Shown in pieces: positions 58,901-64,000 of a DNA stretch of 64,000 bases. The first letter of the stretch is position 1. Each line of letters begins with the position of its first letter. Position numbers and translations under genes: made by a program. This DNA is from Cytospora piceicola (Eukaryota > Ascomycota > Sordariomycetes > Diaporthales > Cytosporaceae): positions 25,007 to 89,006 of the forward strand of contig JALQBC010000075.1 of NCBI GenBank assembly GCA_023375675.1, given 5' to 3'. The notes beneath the pieces are model-generated. The model was not told where the DNA came from. It made no database searches and was given only the letters and a program-made list of their open reading frames with translations.

Positions 58901-61500
58901 GCGAAATAGGCTTCGAAAATAATAAAATTAAAAAGGACCGAATTAATAGCCTAACGTTTATTAATTTAGAGCGAGAATTACAACGTATTTACGACCGTCT
59001 TATAGGTTTTATTAAATTTCGAGGCTTATAAAAGACTGCTTTAAAGGCTATTATAGCCTATAAAACGCCTATTATTACTATTTTCGGTACCGGGGTAAGG
59101 AAAAGTTTTTTATTTTTACTGCCTGCTTATTCGTTTAAAAGGGGGGTTACTATAGTTATAAAGCCGTTAATAGCCTTAATCGAAGACTTAAACGAACGTT
59201 ATAAATCGATTAAAATCTCTAGTACTATTTAGAATAATTCTAGGCCTTACGTTACTAATAGTATTATTTTTACTACGCCCGAAATAGCCGCTACAGACCT
59301 TTTTAAAGCCGTATTAACTTATTTAGCCTATTCAGAACGGCTAAATCGGATAATATTCGATAAGTGCGATTTAATTCTAAAAGGTAACAATCGATTTAGG
59401 CCTAATTTAGGCCGGTTAAAGGAATTAAATATTTACGGTATATAGTCGATTTATTTAACCGTTACCTTTCTGCCTTTTAAAAAGCGTTTATTTTTCGAAA
59501 AAGCCTATATAAAAGATTCTAATAAGCTTATTATTTTTCGAATACCTATTAGTAAGCTTAATATCCGCTATAGCGTTAAAAGCCTTTATTATAGTAAAAA
59601 GTAATAAGATAAAAATACTAAATTAGTAATTTTATTATCTATTATAAATTTAGTAGTTTTAAAAGCCTTAGATAATTTAAAGCTTAATTCTCGCGCTATT
59701 ATTTTTTACCCTTCGAAATTAATTATAAGAGAATTAAGCCTAAAATTAAAGTACTTAACGTATTATAGCGATATAGACGTATTAAAGGGGGTAGATAAAA
59801 ATAAAAGGCTTACGGAATTTACGTCGGATACCTTTATTAAAGGGCTTTATAAAAACGGCTACGTTATAGTAAGTACTATAGCTATAAGACAGGGTTTAAA
59901 TATCTTTAATATATGCTTAATTATTTATATAAGAGGCCGTTTTTCTATAGACGAATTTATTTAAGGGGTAGGGCGAGAGGCTAGAAACGGAAGAGCTTAT
60001 AAATCTGTCTTAATAAATATAAAAGAATACTTATTTAATAAAGATTCGATTAATAATTTAAGCCCTTATACCTTTAAAGATTATATCGATAGGGGTATAT
60101 ACCGGCGAATTATTTTAAATTCTTATTTAGACGGCCGAGAAGACCGAGAGAGCTATTCTCTTACTGAAATTCTATACGATATCTACTTGTTAAATTATCT
60201 TAAAGGTATAGCCGGAAATTTAAAGAGGTCTGAATTTATTCGGGGTTATAATAGTAGCTATAACGAAAATATAGAGGGATTAAGCGAGAATAAAGATAGC
60301 GTACCTTTAAAAAAAAGCCTAAAAAATAAGGAAGAGGGAGGAATTAAAAGGAAAGGGAAGGCGAAGGAAGCTACTATTTTAATTCCTTCCGATAGCGACG
60401 ATTATTCGGAAGGGTTAAATATAAACGATTTATTAAAGGCTATAAAGCCTATTTCTCTTATAAATAATTCTAATTTAGAAGAGGTTATAGTATCTAATAC
60501 CGCTATAAATAATTCCGAAAGACTTAACCTGAATTTTCTAAGTTTAAATAGGGATATCGAGGGAACGAGTAGCTTAGGCTATAAGGGAAGGGGGACGTTT
60601 AATTTAAATAAAGGTATACCTAAATCGTCTTTAATTATAAGGGATAGTAAGGGCGAAATCGAAGGCGAAATCGATAGCGAAATCGAAGACGAAATTATTA
60701 GTAAAATTAAAAGCGATTTAAACCTTAATTTAAATATAAATTTACCTTTTCAGACAGTAGGAAGGCCTAATAGCTTAGGTTCGAGTACCTTATAGGCAGG
60801 CCTTAATACTATAGCTTCTAATTTAACTAAAGAAATTAACGAAAAGGCTAAAAAGGCAACCGGGAAGTTAAAGGCGTTAAAATCGAATTTTACAGTACTA
60901 GTTTATTTTTTTAGGGTATTTATCTTCCTTAAATTTAATTAATTAGTAAGGTGCCTTTACTATTTAAATTTAAATAGCAGTAAGCACCTTTTAAAAAACT
61001 GTAAAAAGCTTAATTTAACGCCTTATAAACAGAAAGCCTGCGATTTCTCTAAACGGTTAAAGCACTATATTACTAAGGAACGTTTTAACAGCCTTTATAA
61101 CGGCTGTTATTATTGTTACCTGCCTTTTACCTTCTGTAACTGTTAAAAAGCCTTAGATTTAAAAAGGTAGGCCCTTATCGAAGGCGAGGAATACGATTTA
61201 AAGCTCGATTTTATCGATTTTATAGTACGTATACTGTTTTTTAACAGGGAGTTATAAGGGGATGAATTTACTACGGAGGTTATAAAGCAGTTTAAGCGTT
61301 TTAGAAACCTGGATTTATTTAAAGAAGCGCCTGAAACCTTTTTAGATCGCCTCTGTAACAGGGTTAAAAGGGAGAATTTCGAAAGGAGCGAGCTATTAGT
61401 ACTAATTATCTCGCTCTGCTTTTATTTATACCCTCGTTTCGAAACGGTATATAACGATTTGCTTTCGAAAGGCACTGTAAGCGAAGGAAACTAAGAATTT
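55980..61500 (+). pseudogene. Telomere-linked RecQ-type helicase (TLH), RIP-inactivated
   Basis: Fungal TLH proteins are large RecQ-family helicases encoded next to telomeres. Their role is not settled. The relic is about 5.5 kb long, close to full length. Near 55990-56040 is a zinc-finger-like segment (GLIYNRLKEYI) of the OrsD/DUF3505 type seen in TLH N-termini, with His probably changed to Tyr. A middle region in another phase (about 58140-58790) has LIQLITGYYKGYTTF. The helicase core, in the frame of base 59086, has motif I FGTGVRKSF (59083-59109, Gly to Arg) and motif II DKCD (59359-59370, expected DE-C-H). Motif VI is a stop, then GVGREARNGR (59962-59994). A 202-codon open piece (60187-60795) is part of the same frame. 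After a TAG, that frame continues to a cysteine cluster CYYCYLPFTFCNC (61105-61143). A nine-A run at 58797-58805 lies near the phase change. The many TAA/TAG codons and lost catalytic residues mean no working helicase. Confidence 0.85.
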
Positions 61501-61539
61501 TAGTTAGTTTTTATATAAAGCCGAATTTTACTAGTTTTA

Positions 61540-62170
61540 TACTATTTTTATTTATTTTTTACCGTAAAAACTACGCCTATAAACTAATATTTTAAAATAT
61601 CTTTAGCTAATAAGGCCTTAACACCGCCTGTATTATAATATTTAAAGCCGTAGAAAATACTGTAATATAGCCCTGAATTTTAGCTATTTAATGTATCTAG
61701 ACTCGTCTCTCCCGGCCTAACAGGCGCCTTTATAAGAGCACTAACACGAACTTACTCTTATTCTCTTTCCTCTTTTTCTCGCTTTAGGCTTTAGAATTTA
61801 ATATTATTTAAAGTACCCGTAAATAGCCCTGATTTATACTAGTTATATATTAATTTTATTTATTTTTTTCCTATAAAAACCCCGCCTATAAACGAATATT
61901 TTAAAATACCTTTAGCTAATAAAGCCTTAAGGCCGCCTATATTTTAGTTTTTTAAGCCGTTTAAAATACCGTAATATAGCCCTAAATTATAGCTATATAA
62001 TATACCTAGAATTGTTTATTCTAGCTTAATAGGCCCCTCTCTAATAATACTAATACGGAACTCCTCGGTTTTTCTTTCCCTCTTTTATCGCTTTAAGCCC
62101 TGTAATTATATATTTTTAAAAATACCCGTTACTAAGCCTGATTTTTAACTATTAAACGCCCTTAAATATA
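61540..62170. repeat. About 309-bp direct repeat, two units
   Basis: GCCTATAAAC followed by AATATTTTAAAATA occurs at 61575 and 61884. The following text (TTTAGCTAATAA, GCCTTAA, and an ATAGCCCT segment) is shared for most of the unit. It is worn by RIP. Confidence 0.8.
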
Positions 62171-62735
62171 TTTAATTTAATATAGTATAGCGGCCGCTAT
62201 TAACACTATTATAAACTTACGCCCCTGCTTAGCTTACCTATAGCGCTATACTAAGCACTTTCACCTTCGAGGTAGGTTTAAAAGCGCCGGTAAAGCTCCG
62301 ATTCTTATAATTCAGTAGTTAATATAGTAAATAGCCTAGTCGTATAGCGTAATATAGTAAATTAAATAAAATACTTAGGTTTCTAGTTTAAATACGTAAA
62401 AAATGTGATTTTATCTGTAATTCTAACCTATAATCGTGCTTAGTAAATAAATCTGTAATTCTAAAATAGTAAAATTAAATTATAATTAAAATAAATTAAA
62501 TAATTCATTTAATTCGATTTTATTTTATTTATTTTATATTTTTTATACTTTTTTATTTAATAGTTTAATTTTATTAAATCTTAAAGTATATATTATATAG
62601 TATTTAAAAGAATAGTATTAAGTTTCTTTAATAATAATAGTATTTTATTATATAAAGTAGTAAAGCCTTTATATTTTATATAGTTAAAGTATATTTTATA
62701 AACTTTAAAGTTTATATACTTACTTTTATAATTAA
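62171..62735. other. AT-rich, no gene recognised
   Basis: It contains a small GC-richer patch (about 62185-62320) and otherwise AT-rich DNA. Nothing else could be read. Confidence 0.5.
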
Positions 62736-62739
62736 GTTA

Positions 62740-63003
62740 AATAAAACCGATTATAAAAGCTATAGCTTAATTATATAATAGTTAAAATATTAAGAACGTT
62801 ATAGATTTTAATAGCTAAGAATTTAAGTAATTAATATAATAGTTAAAATATATTATTTCGAATTTAATGCGTATTAGAATCGGTTTAAGCCGGACCGACT
62901 AAAAGAAGCTATAGTTAAGCTATATAGTAGTTTAAATAATAAGAACGTTATAGATTTAAATAGCTAAGGATTTAAGTAATTAATATAATAGTTAAAATAT
63001 ATT
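62740..63003. repeat. 149-bp satellite, terminal short array
   Basis: About two units of the 149-bp family are present (AATAGTTAAAATATATTATT at about 62838 and 62986), directly before the 219-bp array. Confidence 0.9.
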
Positions 63004-63893
63004 ATTGTTACTAGTAGGAAAGGGTTAAGATTAGAGAATTTTTAGTTAAATTATCTCGGTTAAATATTTTACTTAAATATAGACCTATCTGTTAGATTTT
63101 TTTAAACCTAAATTTTAATGCCTTCCTAGCACTTTCACGCCTTAGAATTAATCTAGCAGGCTTTATAAATACTAATCTACGCTAAAATATAGTAAAAGGG
63201 GCCTTAAGTATACTAGGTAAAAGTTTAAGGTAAGTATACTTTTAGAGTTTAAGGTAAGTATACTCGTATTAATTTAAGTTAAATATTTAACTTAAATATA
63301 AACCTATCTGTTAGATTTTTTTAAACCTAAATTTTAATACCTTCCCGGTACTTTTACGTCTTAGAATTAATTTAGTAAGCTTTATAAATACTAATCTATA
63401 CTAAAATATAGTAAAAGGGGCTTTAAGTATACTAAGTAAAAGTTTAAAGTAAGTATACTTTTAAAGTCTAAGGTAAGTATACTTATACTAATCTAAGTTA
63501 AATATTTAACTTAAATATAAACCTATTTATTAAATTTTTTTAAACTTAAATTTTAATACCTTCTTAGCACTTTTACGTTTTAGAATTAATCTAATAGGCT
63601 TTATAAATACTAATTTACGCTAAAATATAATAAAAAAGGCTTTAAGTATACTAAGTAAAAGTTTAAGGTAAGTATACTTTTAAAGTTTAAGGTAAGTATA
63701 CTTATACTAATCTAAATTAAATATTTAATTTAAATATAAACTTATTTATTAGATTTTTTTAAACTTAAATTTTAATACCTTTTTAGTACTTTTACGCCTT
63801 AGAATTAATCTAGCAGGCTTTATAAATACTAATCTATATTAAAATATAATAGAAAGGGCTTTAAGTATACTAAGTAAAAGTCTAAAGTAAGTA
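63004..63893. repeat. 219-bp satellite, telomere-adjacent array
   Basis: TTAAATATTT-type motifs recur at 63060, 63279, 63498 and 63717, exactly 219 bp apart (four units). The array begins with GTTACTAGTAGGAAAGGGTT and is cut within a unit by the first telomere repeat. It is the same family as at 46.84-47.58 kb. Confidence 0.95.
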
Positions 63894-64000
63894 TAGGGTT
63901 AGGGTTAGGGTTAGGGTTAGGGTTAGGGTTAGGGTTAGGGTTAGGGTTAGGGTTAGGGTTAGGGTTAGGGTTAGGGTTAGGGTTAGGGTTAGGGTTAGGG
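63894..64000 (+). repeat. Telomere, (TTAGGG)n
   Basis: Seventeen perfect TTAGGG repeats (63899-64000) follow a partial TAGGG. The G-rich strand is the plus strand, so the chromosome end is to the right. Confidence 0.99.

Larger units (their letters stand above)
43060..63893. other. Terminal RIP-type AT-rich block
   Basis: After a C-rich segment (about 43020-43055: CCCGCCCG-type runs) composition switches abruptly to very AT-rich and stays so to the telomere, apart from a small GC island near 50.9-51.1 kb. CA and TG dinucleotides are almost gone while CG persists. For example, the satellite unit at 49362-49510 has no CA or TG but four CG. That is the signature of repeat-induced point mutation acting on CpA. 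The block holds four satellite families and a helicase relic. Confidence 0.9.

Noticed and set aside
60187..60795. Stand-alone 202-codon gene
   Set aside because: It is one stop-free piece of the TLH frame, which is open-like on both sides, and has no ATG of its own. The track start is a TTG codon.
1..64000. tRNA or rRNA genes
   Set aside because: None was recognised by eye on either strand. A covariance-model scan would be needed to exclude a diverged tRNA.

Overview
This window is the right-hand end of a filamentous-ascomycete chromosome. It finishes in 17 perfect TTAGGG repeats at the last base. Introns with GTAAGT donors, the protein families seen (Ulp1/C48-type protease, fungal PD-(D/E)XK nuclease-like protein, LysM protein, class V chitinase, RecQ telomere-linked helicase) and the heavy repeat-induced point mutation (RIP) pattern all fit a Sordariomycete, perhaps hypocrealean. 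The genus cannot be read from the sequence.

Layout. (1) 1-4.0 kb: GC-normal DNA with decayed coding fragments, including a minus-strand gene that runs off the left edge. (2) 4.1-9.4 kb: the best-preserved genes, a C48/Ulp1-like protease gene (plus strand, one clear intron, one premature stop) converging on an uninterrupted PD-(D/E)XK nuclease-like gene (minus strand). A two-and-a-half-repeat interstitial telomere tract and an AT-rich island follow. (3) 10.3-19.9 kb: pseudogenes. These are a frameshifted LRR/F-box-like gene and a divergent pair of a LysM protein and a subgroup-C (killer-toxin-like) GH18 chitinase. Most chitinase stops look like C:G to T:A changes. (4) 20.4-22.5 kb: an interrupted gene of unknown function. 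(5) 22.5-43.0 kb: gene-poor accessory DNA. It holds two related 17-bp minisatellites, a MITE-like inverted-repeat element, relics of a beta-lactamase-like hydrolase and of two unknown genes, and a family of diverged module copies strewn over 27-40 kb. (6) 43.0-63.9 kb: a sharp switch to extremely AT-rich DNA, made of satellites with exact periods (198, 149, 219 and 150 bp) and a RIP-killed telomere-linked RecQ helicase gene at about 56.0-61.5 kb. (7) 63.9-64.0 kb: the telomere.

The genes do not form a working pathway. The picture is a subtelomere in decay. Light C-to-T damage marks the GC-normal genes, and saturating CpA/TpG loss marks the terminal 21 kb. Only the nuclease-like gene is wholly open. 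The most unusual feature is the modular satellite architecture: the block order just inside the telomere (149-bp array, then 219-bp array) is repeated internally about 16 kb away.
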